A stretch of 64,000 nt of DNA from an uncultured Schlesneria sp. (lineage in GTDB: Bacteria; Planctomycetota; Planctomycetia; Planctomycetales; Planctomycetaceae), in assembly GCA_903904835.1 (NCBI GenBank), contig CAIVEI010000171.1, forward strand, positions 1 through 64,000, in the 5' to 3' direction. Of this stretch, positions 29,719 through 39,653 are shown piece after piece (position 1 is the stretch's first letter; each line of letters starts with the position of its first letter). The notes under the pieces are model-generated. The model was given only the letters and a program-made list of their open reading frames with translations, was not told where the DNA came from and ran no database searches. The position numbers and the translations under genes were made by a program.

Positions 29719-31827
29719 TTACTCTTCATCAGTATGCATTTGAGCGTTCTCGATAATCTTATGCTGTTCGTTCAGGGGAACCTGTTCGTAATGGCTGAAT
29801 TCCATCGTATACGAACCCTGACCACCCGTTATGCTCGATAACGAACGCGCATATGTCATCAGTTCGGCCAACGGTGCCCTGGCATGAACAACCTGCATCC
29901 CGCCGGACAAACAATCCATCCCCTCCATGCGTCCACGACGAGTGTTCAGATCGCTAGTAATATCACCAAGTTTCTCGCCGGGAACCGTGATTTCCAGATG
30001 CATCAAGGGTTCAAGTAGTGACGGCTTGGCTTGCTTGAAAACATCTCGAAAACAGTTGCTGGCGGCTGTGCGAAAGGCCGCTTCGTTACTGTCGACGGGA
30101 TGATCCTTGCCAAAAAAGAGCGCCACCGCGACGTCCTGCACCTGAAAACCCGCAAGAACACCTCGTTCCATCCGGTCACGAATCCCCTTTTCGACCGCCG
30201 GGATGAATTGATTTGGAACAGATCCACCCGTCACGCAATCCAGAAACGCAAAATTCAGTTCAGGATCGTAAGTGTGTTCTCGCAGGCCTTCGAAACGCTC
30301 GCGAGTGAAATAAGTCTTAGGATCGAGTTCCTGTGGCAACGCATAAACCCGCAAGTGAACCTCAGCAAACTGGCCCGAACCGCCCGACTGCTTTTTATGC
30401 CGGTATGAACCTTCGGCGCGACCAGCGATCGTTTCGCGATACGGCACCTTCGGCGCGTGCGTTACCACATCGACTTTGTCTCGTTTGTGGAGTCGTTCCT
30501 GAACGATCTGCAGATGCAGGTCACTCATTCCTCGCATGACCATCTCATGCGTCTGAGGATCACGCGTAATGCAGAATGTAGGGTCTTCTTCTTCGATCTT
30601 GTGTAACGCTCCGGAAATTTTCTGCTGGTCCGAGCGGCTTTTCGGCTCAACAGCCAGTCCGATCATCGGCATGGGAAATTCCAGCATCGGCATTGTGATA
30701 CTCCAGTCTCCGTTGACCAGCGTGTCGCCAACCTGGAATTCGTCGATCTTCGCCACGACAACTAGGTCGCCCGCATGAGCTTCGTCCACCGCTTCGACCT
30801 GACCACCCTGAACGTCCAGTAACTGATGAATCTTGATTCCGCGCCCCGTTCGCATGTCGCGAACCGTCGAATCCTTTGTCATTTTTCCGGAAAGGACTCG
30901 AATGAAACTCATCTTCGAAACAAACGGATCGATCCGGGTCTTGAAGACCTGTCCGACAAATGGGGCGTCTTCCGTCGAACTCACCTCGATCTCCTGGCCC
31001 GATCCTCCCGTCGCATGTCGGACAAGTTCGCCCGGCGCGAGCGCGAAATCGGCCACGGCATCCATCAGCTCTTTGACACCGATGCCGGACTTTGCACAAA
31101 CACAGACAATCGGAATCAAGGCTCCTGATCCGATCGCCTTATTGACCCCGCCCAGAACTTCATCTGCTGTCAGTTCCTTTCCATCCAGATATCGTTCCAT
31201 CAATTCATTGTCAGTTTCGGCAATAATGTCCATCACTGATGAACCATAGGCTGCCGGATCAACGACAGATCCATTCTGTCCCGCATGTGACGAGAGAGTG
31301 CTTTTCACGGCATGGAACCTGGCTCCCGCGCCGCAAGGGACGTTAATCGGCAAGCACTGGGGACCGAACGATTCCTGAATTGATTCGATCAGCTCTTCGA
31401 AGTTGACGTTTTCGTGATCGAGTTTATTAATCGCAATGAATCGAGCGAGGTGAGCTTTTCCCGCCAGTTCGAATGTGCGACGAGTATTCGCTTCGATCCC
31501 CGCTGCGGAATTAATCGTAATGATCGCCGTTTCAGCGGCGCAGACGGCGCTGATGACTTGTCCCACAAAATCAGGATAGCCCGGCGTGTCGATCACATTC
31601 ACCCGTAGCCCGTGGTGCTCGAAATGAACCATTGCGGATGAGATCGAAAAATGGTGCTGTCGAGCCTCATCATCGGTGTCGAGTTGACTGGTCCCCTCAT
31701 CAACCGATCCTGCTCGCGAGCCGATACCCGCTTTGAAGAGCATCTGATCTGCCAGAGTCGTCTTCCCGACGGCTCCATGACCAACAAGAACAATGTTACG
31801 AATTTGCTCCGATTTGAACTTGGACAT
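29719..31827 (-). CDS. Elongation factor G-like GTPase (EF-G-2 type)
   Basis: G1 GHGAVGKTT, G3 DTPGYPDFVG, G4 NKLD; full EF-G domain length; canonical RERGITI switch region absent. Confidence 0.92.
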   Translation of the reverse strand: MSKFKSEQIRNIVLVGHGAVGKTTLADQMLFKAGIGSRAGSVDEGTSQLDTDDEARQHHFSISSAMVHFEHHGLRVNVIDTPGYPDFVGQVISAVCAAETAIITINSAAGIEANTRRTFELAGKAHLARFIAINKLDHENVNFEELIESIQESFGPQCLPINVPCGAGARFHAVKSTLSSHAGQNGSVVDPAAYGSSVMDIIAETDNELMERYLDGKELTADEVLGGVNKAIGSGALIPIVCVCAKSGIGVKELMDAVADFALAPGELVRHATGGSGQEIEVSSTEDAPFVGQVFKTRIDPFVSKMSFIRVLSGKMTKDSTVRDMRTGRGIKIHQLLDVQGGQVEAVDEAHAGDLVVVAKIDEFQVGDTLVNGDWSITMPMLEFPMPMIGLAVEPKSRSDQQKISGALHKIEEEDPTFCITRDPQTHEMVMRGMSDLHLQIVQERLHKRDKVDVVTHAPKVPYRETIAGRAEGSYRHKKQSGGSGQFAEVHLRVYALPQELDPKTYFTRERFEGLREHTYDPELNFAFLDCVTGGSVPNQFIPAVEKGIRDRMERGVLAGFQVQDVAVALFFGKDHPVDSNEAAFRTAASNCFRDVFKQAKPSLLEPLMHLEITVPGEKLGDITSDLNTRRGRMEGMDCLSGGMQVVHARAPLAELMTYARSLSSITGGQGSYTMEFSHYEQVPLNEQHKIIENAQMHTDEE

Positions 31828-32048
31828 GAGAACCCCTTTGTCGATTGACGGAATCGCTGTCGAACAAAAGAAAGGACGTAGTTAATATTCTGGCTCGCCG
31901 GAAACAGGATTTCCAGACCATGTTCGTTTCTGCCATCCAAAGGCCACGACCGAAATCGAAAAAACGATTCGCGATTTGACTTATTCTCATCTGAGTGTGA
32001 AGTCATCACAGGAGCTCAGATGGTTCCCGTGAAGCTGATCGACTGACA

Positions 32049-34061
32049 TCAATCGTTTGATGTTGACTCGATCGAGAGACCCGCCGCCAGTGCTTTTAAC
32101 AGCCCGCTTCCACACGTACATCCTGGAGCACAGATCGAGGGTTCGTTTCGGTCGACAAAGCCGAAAAGTGATACCGAACCATTTGCTGGCGAATCCGTTC
32201 GGGATAAGCGCTGTTCGTAGTGCACATTCAACCGTTTGATTTCTGCCAGTTGTTCGTTCCGAGGCGTCAGTTGACGCTGTGAATGGTCTTGTTTTGGTTT
32301 CGAAACCGGGAAAACTCGCCCTTCGTGGATCGTCCCCAGGACGTTGATATCTTTGATTCTGACGGCGTCACACGTCACCGGGTTTTCGCTCAGAATCGTG
32401 AAATTGGCCCGTTTTCCGCGAACGATACTTCCAACGTCATTCTCCATTTTCAGCGAGTAGGCCGCATTGAGCGTCACAGCGCGCAGTGCTCCTTCACGAC
32501 TGATCCGTTGATTGGGACCCGCCACGCGCCCTGACATCGTTGTCCGGTTAACGGCACAGTGCATCAGGAATAATGGTTGAGCGGGTGCCATCGGCATATC
32601 GGAGTGAAGCGAGTACGAGATTCCCGCTCGTTCGACGTCACCAAGTCGGACCATCGAATCGGCTCGTTCAGGCCCCAGTCCCTGCTTACTGTAATTGTCT
32701 GCAAGAACCGTCGGGTAATACGGATTACCACTGACGATCGCTTTCAGCTCTTTAATTTTTTCGACTTGCTGAGGCGTTGAAACTGCGAAGTGGACAATGA
32801 CCGTTCGATGATTCATGCGTGGCTTGCGTCGCATGTTCTCTTCGAGCGTGTTCAGGACCATATCGAGTCCCGCGTCGCCGTTGACATGGACATGAATCTG
32901 ATAGTCCGCATCCCAATAGACCCGGAAGCTTCGCTGGAAGAAGCCCAGATCCATCATCCATTCCCCTTGATGACCATCCAGATACCCATCACGCATCTGC
33001 ATGGCCTGTGAGAAAATTGCCCCGTCCGCAAACAGTTTCACCTGTCCGGGAAGAATGGCAGTGTTCCCCCGTCCCCAGTCGTTCAGTTTTCGAGTTTCTT
33101 CGATAACTCGGTCGTCGGGGTACATCGCGGTCAGAGATTTCCCGTCGGCGATAAAGTAATAACGGAACGGCGTTGCCGCGTCGCCGAACTGTGTGTTCTG
33201 CGCGTCCTGCATTGGTTTCGAGAGAACGCCACCCGGTTCACAGCCAAGAGTGACACCGTTGGCATGCAGGTATGCTTCCACAAACTTCAAACCATCCTGC
33301 AGGCGTATCGGCGATGCAATCGCTTTGCCGAGAAGTGGGAGTACACCAAAGACTCCCTGCTCCCAGTAGTGACCTTCGTCGAAGTTTGACTGCTGTTTCT
33401 GAGACGCGTTCAGCGTGTCATACAACTCCCTGGTAATCCCAAACTTCTTGCTCGCAGCGGTGTTCACGATCACCTCGTGAGCGGAACGATGCCAGACGAT
33501 AATGGGCCGAGTGGACGAGATTGTGTCCAGGTCGGACTTTGTCAGTTTCCCATGAAAATAATGATGGAAACCCCATGTCAGCAGCAGTTCATTCGGATCT
33601 GATCGCTCGCGGTCTGCTTCCGCAAGCCGTACGAGATATTCATCGCGATTCTTCGCGGCTGGGACGATTCCCGACGGTAATACCCAATCTTCGATCGCAA
33701 TGATCTCGGACGTCATCGTCAGTGCTGCCAGCAGTGGATGATCATGCTGGGAAATGAACCCGGGAACGATGACCTGGTCGGCAAACCTCTCATCAATTTG
33801 TGGCGGAGTTGCCGCGTCATCTTTTATTTGCTTCAGAAGTTCTTCCAGAGTCCCCACCCCATAGATCCAGTCACCGATCACGGCGACCGCGTTCGCCTTC
33901 GGCTTGGCGGGGTCAAGAGTGATGATCTCTTTGGCGCGATAAATCTTGATGCCATCTGACGTCGGTAGTCGCCTGACAAGATCCTGCAAAGAACCAGGCT
34001 GAGCCAGAGCGACCATCGTCAATGATTGAATCATGCAAACAAAGAGGAGCGACTTCATCAT
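32049..34061 (-). CDS. YtcJ-like amidohydrolase, exported
   Basis: VIVPGFISQHDHPLLAAL; HVNGDAGLDMVL; YSLHSDMPMAP; GSIVRGKRANFTIL. Confidence 0.9.
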   Translation of the reverse strand: MMKSLLFVCMIQSLTMVALAQPGSLQDLVRRLPTSDGIKIYRAKEIITLDPAKPKANAVAVIGDWIYGVGTLEELLKQIKDDAATPPQIDERFADQVIVPGFISQHDHPLLAALTMTSEIIAIEDWVLPSGIVPAAKNRDEYLVRLAEADRERSDPNELLLTWGFHHYFHGKLTKSDLDTISSTRPIIVWHRSAHEVIVNTAASKKFGITRELYDTLNASQKQQSNFDEGHYWEQGVFGVLPLLGKAIASPIRLQDGLKFVEAYLHANGVTLGCEPGGVLSKPMQDAQNTQFGDAATPFRYYFIADGKSLTAMYPDDRVIEETRKLNDWGRGNTAILPGQVKLFADGAIFSQAMQMRDGYLDGHQGEWMMDLGFFQRSFRVYWDADYQIHVHVNGDAGLDMVLNTLEENMRRKPRMNHRTVIVHFAVSTPQQVEKIKELKAIVSGNPYYPTVLADNYSKQGLGPERADSMVRLGDVERAGISYSLHSDMPMAPAQPLFLMHCAVNRTTMSGRVAGPNQRISREGALRAVTLNAAYSLKMENDVGSIVRGKRANFTILSENPVTCDAVRIKDINVLGTIHEGRVFPVSKPKQDHSQRQLTPRNEQLAEIKRLNVHYEQRLSRTDSPANGSVSLFGFVDRNEPSICAPGCTCGSGLLKALAAGLSIESTSND

Positions 34062-34148
34062 TGTTGACCTTGCCGCGAATTGTGAATTTGTTGCCCGCAT
34101 GTTCTGGGGTCGGGTGTTCAAATTTGAACACCCGCCCCCCCTCTTCGA

Positions 34149-35837
34149 TCACTTCGCCACGTAGATTGTTTTCCCGTCCTTAATCGTCTCGACGACTTTG
34201 ATATCCTTGATCGCCATCGGATCGACCTTCAGCGGATTTTTGTCCAGAATCACCAGGTCAGCCCGTTTGCCGACTTCAAGCGAGCCTTTGGTTTTTTCTT
34301 CCTGATACATATGAGCCGAATCGATCGTCAGTGCTCTCAGCGCCTGTATTGGCGTAATTCGCTGATCCGGTCCAATGACTTCCCCTTTACGCGAAATGCG
34401 ATTGACGGCCGACCACATCACAAATAACTGGTCGATCGGCGAGACATTGAAGTCCGTGTGATTGGCACAATGAATCCCCATTTCAAGAGCGGTCTTCATC
34501 GGGCTGAGAAAGAATGTTTGCTCTTTCCCTCGGTTCTTCAGATGAGTCTCACCAAAGTAAAAACAGTGCTCCGTAAAGAACGAGGCCATGATTTTGTAAT
34601 CGACGTATTTTTCGAGCTGATCCCTTCGCACGAACTGCGAATGAATGACCGTTGTTCGTCGATCAGCGAACCTGTCTTTGGCAACCTTTTCATGGCATTC
34701 CAGAAACATGTCGATTGCCGCGTCACCGTTACAGTGGATGATCAACTGCAAATTGTTGTCATAAACAAACTTGATGAACTCTTCCGCTTGAGCTTTCGGA
34801 AACAGTGGTTCGCCGCGCCAGTTCTTTTCACCCCCCGGCCCACCCGTCAGATAGGGGGTCGTGAAAAAGGCGGTTCGACCCTGAGGCGATCCATCAAGCG
34901 TGATCTTGATCCCGGCGAGTTTCAGATGGTTTGAGTATTCACCAAACTTCGCCGGAGGGGTCGTTTTGAACACGGTTTGAGCTTCGGTCACGAATGGGTA
35001 GGCAGCGACATCGATAGAAAGTAATCCCTGCGCCGCAGCTTTTTGTAAAAGAGCGACGTCACCCCTCATTGTGGCCCCTTCCTGTGCGGTCGTGATGCCG
35101 GCTGCGGCATAAATCGCCTGGCCTTCCTGGAACCGGGTCAACAGCTCCTCTTCCGATGGCTTTGGCAGATTCATAAAAACCGGCATCCAGGCCGCCTCCA
35201 TCAGCAGGCCTTCCGGTTCCATCGAATTGGGTTTGCGAACGATGACCCCTCCCGGTGGAGTTGGCGTTTCTTTCGAAATCTTAAATTTCTTGAGTGCCGC
35301 CGAATTACAGACCGCTCCGTGCAGCGACACGTGCTGGACAAAAACAGGATTATCTGGAAACGCTGCGTCCAGATCGGCCGCACTCATCTCACGTCCATCG
35401 GTAATCGCATCACCGTCATAGCCATAACCGACAATGAATTCGCCGTCAGGAATCTTGAATTTGGCCTGGGTCGCTTTCAAGGAAGCGATGATGTCGGCAA
35501 TCGACTTGCCCGGACCTGCGGGGGGAGCGAAGCAGTTCGCCTGGTGAGCGACCTGCAAACAGTTAATGAAGTGACTGTGTCCATCCAGGAACCCGGGAAC
35601 AAGAGCTTTTCCGCCCAGGTCAACCAGCTTTGTGGAATCTCCTTTCAGTTTCAGCACATCGGCCTTCGTCCCGACCGCAACGATCTTTCCTTTTAAAACG
35701 GCCAGTGCTTCAGTGGTCGGATTCTTATCGTCAACCGTGACAATATCACCGCCGTGATAGATGACATCTGCGGTGTCGGCACAATTTGCCACAACCGGTA
35801 GCAGTAAGAACAAGAACGGTGTCATAAATCGTTTCAT
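34149..35837 (-). CDS. YtcJ-like amidohydrolase, exported (paralogue of neighbour)
   Basis: Signal peptide MKRFMTPFLFLLLPVVANC; ALVPGFLDGHSHFINCLQ; IIHCNGDAAIDMFL; NHTDFNVSPIDQLF. Confidence 0.92.
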   Translation of the reverse strand: MKRFMTPFLFLLLPVVANCADTADVIYHGGDIVTVDDKNPTTEALAVLKGKIVAVGTKADVLKLKGDSTKLVDLGGKALVPGFLDGHSHFINCLQVAHQANCFAPPAGPGKSIADIIASLKATQAKFKIPDGEFIVGYGYDGDAITDGREMSAADLDAAFPDNPVFVQHVSLHGAVCNSAALKKFKISKETPTPPGGVIVRKPNSMEPEGLLMEAAWMPVFMNLPKPSEEELLTRFQEGQAIYAAAGITTAQEGATMRGDVALLQKAAAQGLLSIDVAAYPFVTEAQTVFKTTPPAKFGEYSNHLKLAGIKITLDGSPQGRTAFFTTPYLTGGPGGEKNWRGEPLFPKAQAEEFIKFVYDNNLQLIIHCNGDAAIDMFLECHEKVAKDRFADRRTTVIHSQFVRRDQLEKYVDYKIMASFFTEHCFYFGETHLKNRGKEQTFFLSPMKTALEMGIHCANHTDFNVSPIDQLFVMWSAVNRISRKGEVIGPDQRITPIQALRALTIDSAHMYQEEKTKGSLEVGKRADLVILDKNPLKVDPMAIKDIKVVETIKDGKTIYVAK

Positions 35838-36090
35838 CAGAGAGCCTTCAGGATGCAAGCAGGGTTGGTAATCACAGAGTATACCTGGAGTACAAAGATC
35901 GTAGTCAGTTAAAGAAACACGATCCACTGTTCTCTGCGGTCTCAATCAACAAGTCGGAAAATCAGAAACAATTAGTGTCACATGCTGCAATAATCGGACG
36001 ATTGAGTTCTGGGATGATTTCCCCTGCCCTTTACAGGGCAGAATTCCGTCGACAAAAAAATAGTACTACGAGCAACGCCTCTGACGTGTT

Positions 36091-37170
36091 CTACCCCACT
36101 TCGCGGGTTAAATTGGCCCGCTGGCGGATGACGATCGTGTCGGCAAAGCGATCGCCGATTCGTTGACGATTTGCCGAAAATATCATGCGCAACGCAGCAG
36201 GAAGTGGCGTCAAAAAATAGGGAATTTCCACACAATACAGCAAATCACGGAACATTGCTCGGGCAAAACCGCATGGACGAAGAGTCGACCCGACGGTCCG
36301 AATCCCAAGGAGCCATTTTCCGGGAGTAATTCCTTGGCGTCCTTCAAAGTAGAACTTCAAACAACTCAACGCGACGACGGTGAGAATGCCAACCGCAACA
36401 ATGAGTTTGAGCAGAGCCCATTCCTGCTTGAGGCCAAACACCAACAGCAGTGCCTCGCACGCATGGGACGGGATCTCAAAAGGAAGCGAATTTTCTAATT
36501 GAAGCAATGCGTCGCAGACTTCCCTCTCGGTAGATTGAGACCACTTCGTTTGAAAGATCCAGGGCTGAATTGATATCAAGACCATTGCGACCGCGGAAAT
36601 CAAAAATGCGTCAATCAACAACGCCAGTGCGCGCTGCTTGGTGGAAGCAAGCGAGGCTTGTCGAACGCCGAATACATAGGTTGATCCGTTGTCATTACGA
36701 AACCTTGCGTCCGTTCCGACGACAACCAAGGTAAGGTGAAGCAGCCACGCAAGTGGCATCACGGGGATCAGGCGTTTCCAGCGAGTAAGATATTCGTGTT
36801 CGGTGCCTGGAACCTCCAAGTGTACGGGCTGAACTTTGTTCCCTTCAATGCGACGAACGCTGGCAGAATCCCATACGTGATCAGTCAACATGAGATAAGC
36901 ACCGTGATCAGCGTCGTCGAGCAACAGATTGAAGTGCGCCGTGAACGGCTGACTTTCAATATCTTCGACGATAAAGATATTGGCATGTCTTTTTGAACTG
37001 TCCCAGCGGCTATCAGTCGTGCGCACCACAACAGAACTTCGGCTGCGCTTCAAACAAACCAAGACGTCATTTTGATCATTGATCAGCGAGGCCAAACCCT
37101 CTGGTTTCATCGCATACGCACCCGTCGGCTCCCATCCGGATACGTCTCGAAGCGAGTTTTCAGGTGCCAA
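36091..37170 (-). CDS. RDD-family membrane protein; coding apparently continues upstream without a start codon
   Basis: RALALLIDAFLISAVAMVL ... GRQGITPGKWLLGIRTV...RQRIGDRFADTIVIR. Confidence 0.75.
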   Translation of the reverse strand: MAPENSLRDVSGWEPTGAYAMKPEGLASLINDQNDVLVCLKRSRSSVVVRTTDSRWDSSKRHANIFIVEDIESQPFTAHFNLLLDDADHGAYLMLTDHVWDSASVRRIEGNKVQPVHLEVPGTEHEYLTRWKRLIPVMPLAWLLHLTLVVVGTDARFRNDNGSTYVFGVRQASLASTKQRALALLIDAFLISAVAMVLISIQPWIFQTKWSQSTEREVCDALLQLENSLPFEIPSHACEALLLVFGLKQEWALLKLIVAVGILTVVALSCLKFYFEGRQGITPGKWLLGIRTVGSTLRPCGFARAMFRDLLYCVEIPYFLTPLPAALRMIFSANRQRIGDRFADTIVIRQRANLTREVG

Positions 37171-37277
37171 CGCCGAGGCAATGCCGTCTTCTTCATCCGA
37201 GAATTCAAATCCACATCGGTACGCGTTGAAACCGGCATCGCCCTCAAAATATAAGTGGACTTTCTGCTCTCGCGTCG

Positions 37278-37994
37278 CTACCGAAAGAGAGAGTTGCGAT
37301 AGGGCAGTCCACCAGGCGGAAGAGGCGACCGTGGCAACAGTCTTCTTGCAAACCGTCCGCCTCGTGTCGGATCAATCTGGAACCGACGTCCGCGTCCCGG
37401 CAGAAGAATTTTGCGACCGTCGACCCACTTTCCATCAATGAGATGGACCAGTCGAAATTCGTCATCGCGTAACCGACCAAGGCTATCGAACGTTTCGATA
37501 ATCGTGGTCAGTTGACCGTCGTAAAGAAACGGCGTGACGTGGAAAAACCCGGTGCTTGCCGGAATTAAGGCCAGCTTTTTGAGCGACTTCCCGTCCGTTT
37601 TGTAGATCGTGGACTTGGAAAAAACGAAAAGCTCATCGTTCATCCAGACAGGCTGAGCGGTTTCGTTCTCGATGACAAGGTCTGTTTCGGATATGCGTCC
37701 TGTCGTGAGGTTCAGCCGTTTGATTCTCGTTTCCTTTAATGAACGGCCTGACCTCCATCCGCCTGAATAAATATCGACAGGGAACCAGAGTTCTCCCTTT
37801 CTCACACACCCTTCAACGTATTTTCGAGATTCGGCAGAGGATCTTCTGAAAGGTTTTTCCGGCACCACCAAGTTGACTAACCACCAGAAAAATCCGACCG
37901 GCAAAACGATGCTCAATAAAATCGTCAACGCCGAGACTCTGATGCGGTGATTACGGTTCGTTTCCATGCGGTTATATATAACGCGGACTTTCAT
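37278..37994 (-). CDS. Hypothetical membrane-anchored protein; probably the N-terminal part of the RDD protein split by a frameshift
   Basis: N-terminal TM; ends in R/P-rich out-of-frame-looking tail overlapping the upstream-open RDD frame. Confidence 0.6.
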   Translation of the reverse strand: MKVRVIYNRMETNRNHRIRVSALTILLSIVLPVGFFWWLVNLVVPEKPFRRSSAESRKYVEGCVRKGELWFPVDIYSGGWRSGRSLKETRIKRLNLTTGRISETDLVIENETAQPVWMNDELFVFSKSTIYKTDGKSLKKLALIPASTGFFHVTPFLYDGQLTTIIETFDSLGRLRDDEFRLVHLIDGKWVDGRKILLPGRGRRFQIDPTRGGRFARRLLPRSPLPPGGLPYRNSLFR

Positions 37995-38152
37995 TGAATT
38001 GAAACATTTTCTCTCGGTGGCGGGCGCTTAATCGCCGACACAACCGTCTCAAGCTCTGGAAACCCGTGGCAAACTTGGGTAAACCTTAACCCTTCGCTCC
38101 TACCGACGGGTGACAACCCTTGGTTTACAAAGTTGACCATCAGAAAGATTGC

Positions 38153-39376
38153 ATGGCCTTTCATCATACGACGCTTGAAAACGGACTCGAAGTTGTTGCC
38201 GAAACGAACTCTGACGTGCATAGCGTTGCGTTCGGTTTTTATGTGAAGGCCGGCGCTCGCGATGAAACACCGGAAGTTTCCGGTGTCAGCCATTTTCTGG
38301 AACACATGGCCTTCAAAGGAACCGAACGATTCACTGCCGAAGATGTGAATCGGATCTTCGATGAAGTCGGTGCCGACAACAACGCGGCCACGGGCGAAGA
38401 GAGCACGGTTTACTATGCCGCGACTCTGCCGGAATACCTGCCGCAGACGTTTGAGATCCAGTCAAGCATTCTGTTTCCCACCTTGCGTCAGGATGATTTC
38501 GATGTCGAGAAGAAGGTAATTCTGGAAGAGATCGGTATGTATGCCGACCAGCCCTCGTCCGTCGCCTACGACAACGCGATGCAGGCTCACTTCCACGGAC
38601 ACCCGCTGGGCCAATCGGTCCTGGGTACGACCGAGAGTGTTGGTGGACTGTCATCCGAACAGATGCGCGAGTATCACCGCAAACATTATCTCGCGGGAAA
38701 TATCGTACTGGCCGTGACAGGTAATACTGACTGGTCCACGATCCTGGAACTGGCGAATCGCCATTGTGCAAATTGGCCAAAAGGAAAGTCGGATCGCAAG
38801 GTGATGCGCGCATCGCCCAGGCCATCCACGAAATACATTCCGAAAGAGGAATGTCAACAGGAACAGGTCATTCAGCTTTCTCCCGCACCATCGGGAAGTG
38901 ACCCCTTGCGCTTCGCTGCCGAACTGATGTCAGTCATTGTTGGCGACGACTGTAACAGTCGACTGTACTGGGAACTGCTCGACCCCGGCCTGGTTGAATC
39001 GGCTGAGATGGGTTACTACGAATACGAAGAGACCGGTGCCTATTTGACATTTCTCAACGGTCCACCTGAAGAGACGAAATCCAATCTCAAACGAATCGCC
39101 AAGATCTACGCCGACGTGAATAAGCGTGGAGTGACTGCCGACGAACTTGAGCAGGCCAAGAACAAGGTTTGCTCGCGTCTGGTTTTGCGCGGCGAACGTC
39201 CGATGGGGCGGCTGGGGGGACTCGGCAACAACTGGTTGTTCCGTCGTGAATACCGCAGCATCGCCGACGACGTGGCGATCGTGCAGAACATCACGCTGAA
39301 TGATATCCGCACGTTGCTCGACCAATTCCCGCTCGGGCAGATGACCACCATTGGCGTCGGCCCACTAAAAAATTGA
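38153..39376 (+). CDS. M16-family zinc metallopeptidase
   Basis: GVSHFLEHMAFKGTERF (HxxEH), LPEYLPQTFEIQSSILFPTL. Confidence 0.95.
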   Translation: MAFHHTTLENGLEVVAETNSDVHSVAFGFYVKAGARDETPEVSGVSHFLEHMAFKGTERFTAEDVNRIFDEVGADNNAATGEESTVYYAATLPEYLPQTFEIQSSILFPTLRQDDFDVEKKVILEEIGMYADQPSSVAYDNAMQAHFHGHPLGQSVLGTTESVGGLSSEQMREYHRKHYLAGNIVLAVTGNTDWSTILELANRHCANWPKGKSDRKVMRASPRPSTKYIPKEECQQEQVIQLSPAPSGSDPLRFAAELMSVIVGDDCNSRLYWELLDPGLVESAEMGYYEYEETGAYLTFLNGPPEETKSNLKRIAKIYADVNKRGVTADELEQAKNKVCSRLVLRGERPMGRLGGLGNNWLFRREYRSIADDVAIVQNITLNDIRTLLDQFPLGQMTTIGVGPLKN

Positions 39377-39441
39377 TAGGGTTTGTAGCCAACTTCTCGA
39401 AGGGTCTTTGTTGAGGAAGTGATGGCTCTACAAAACTGTGC

Positions 39442-39473
39442 CACTGCTTGACGGTGTCTTCCGTCAAGCAGTG
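39442..39473. repeat. Hairpin CACTGCTTGACGG-TGTCTT-CCGTCAAGCAGTG
   Basis: Perfect 13-bp stem, related to 3968-4000. Confidence 0.85.
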
Positions 39474-39576
39474 CCGAGTTGCCAAGCGAATGTTGATTTC
39501 AAGACACTGCTTCTCCGAAGACCTCCGAACCATTGGAACATTTAGATAAAGCCCGAGGAAAAATCACGGCATTTGT

Positions 39577-39607
39577 TGTAGGGTGGGTCGAGCTTCGAGG
39601 CCCACCA
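39577..39607. repeat. Third copy (reverse orientation) of the 118-150 repeat
   Basis: Reverse complement TGGTGGGCCTCGAAGCTCGACCCACCCTACA. Confidence 0.85.
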
Positions 39608-39653
39608 TCTTCGCATTTTATCCCATCTCCTCCCCTCACAAACGGACAGAAAA

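Noticed and set aside
37340-37372. Programmed -1 frameshift site joining the two RDD-protein ORFs
   Set aside because: No X-XXY-YYZ slippery heptamer or clear downstream pseudoknot seen; an indel mutation or sequencing error is more likely.
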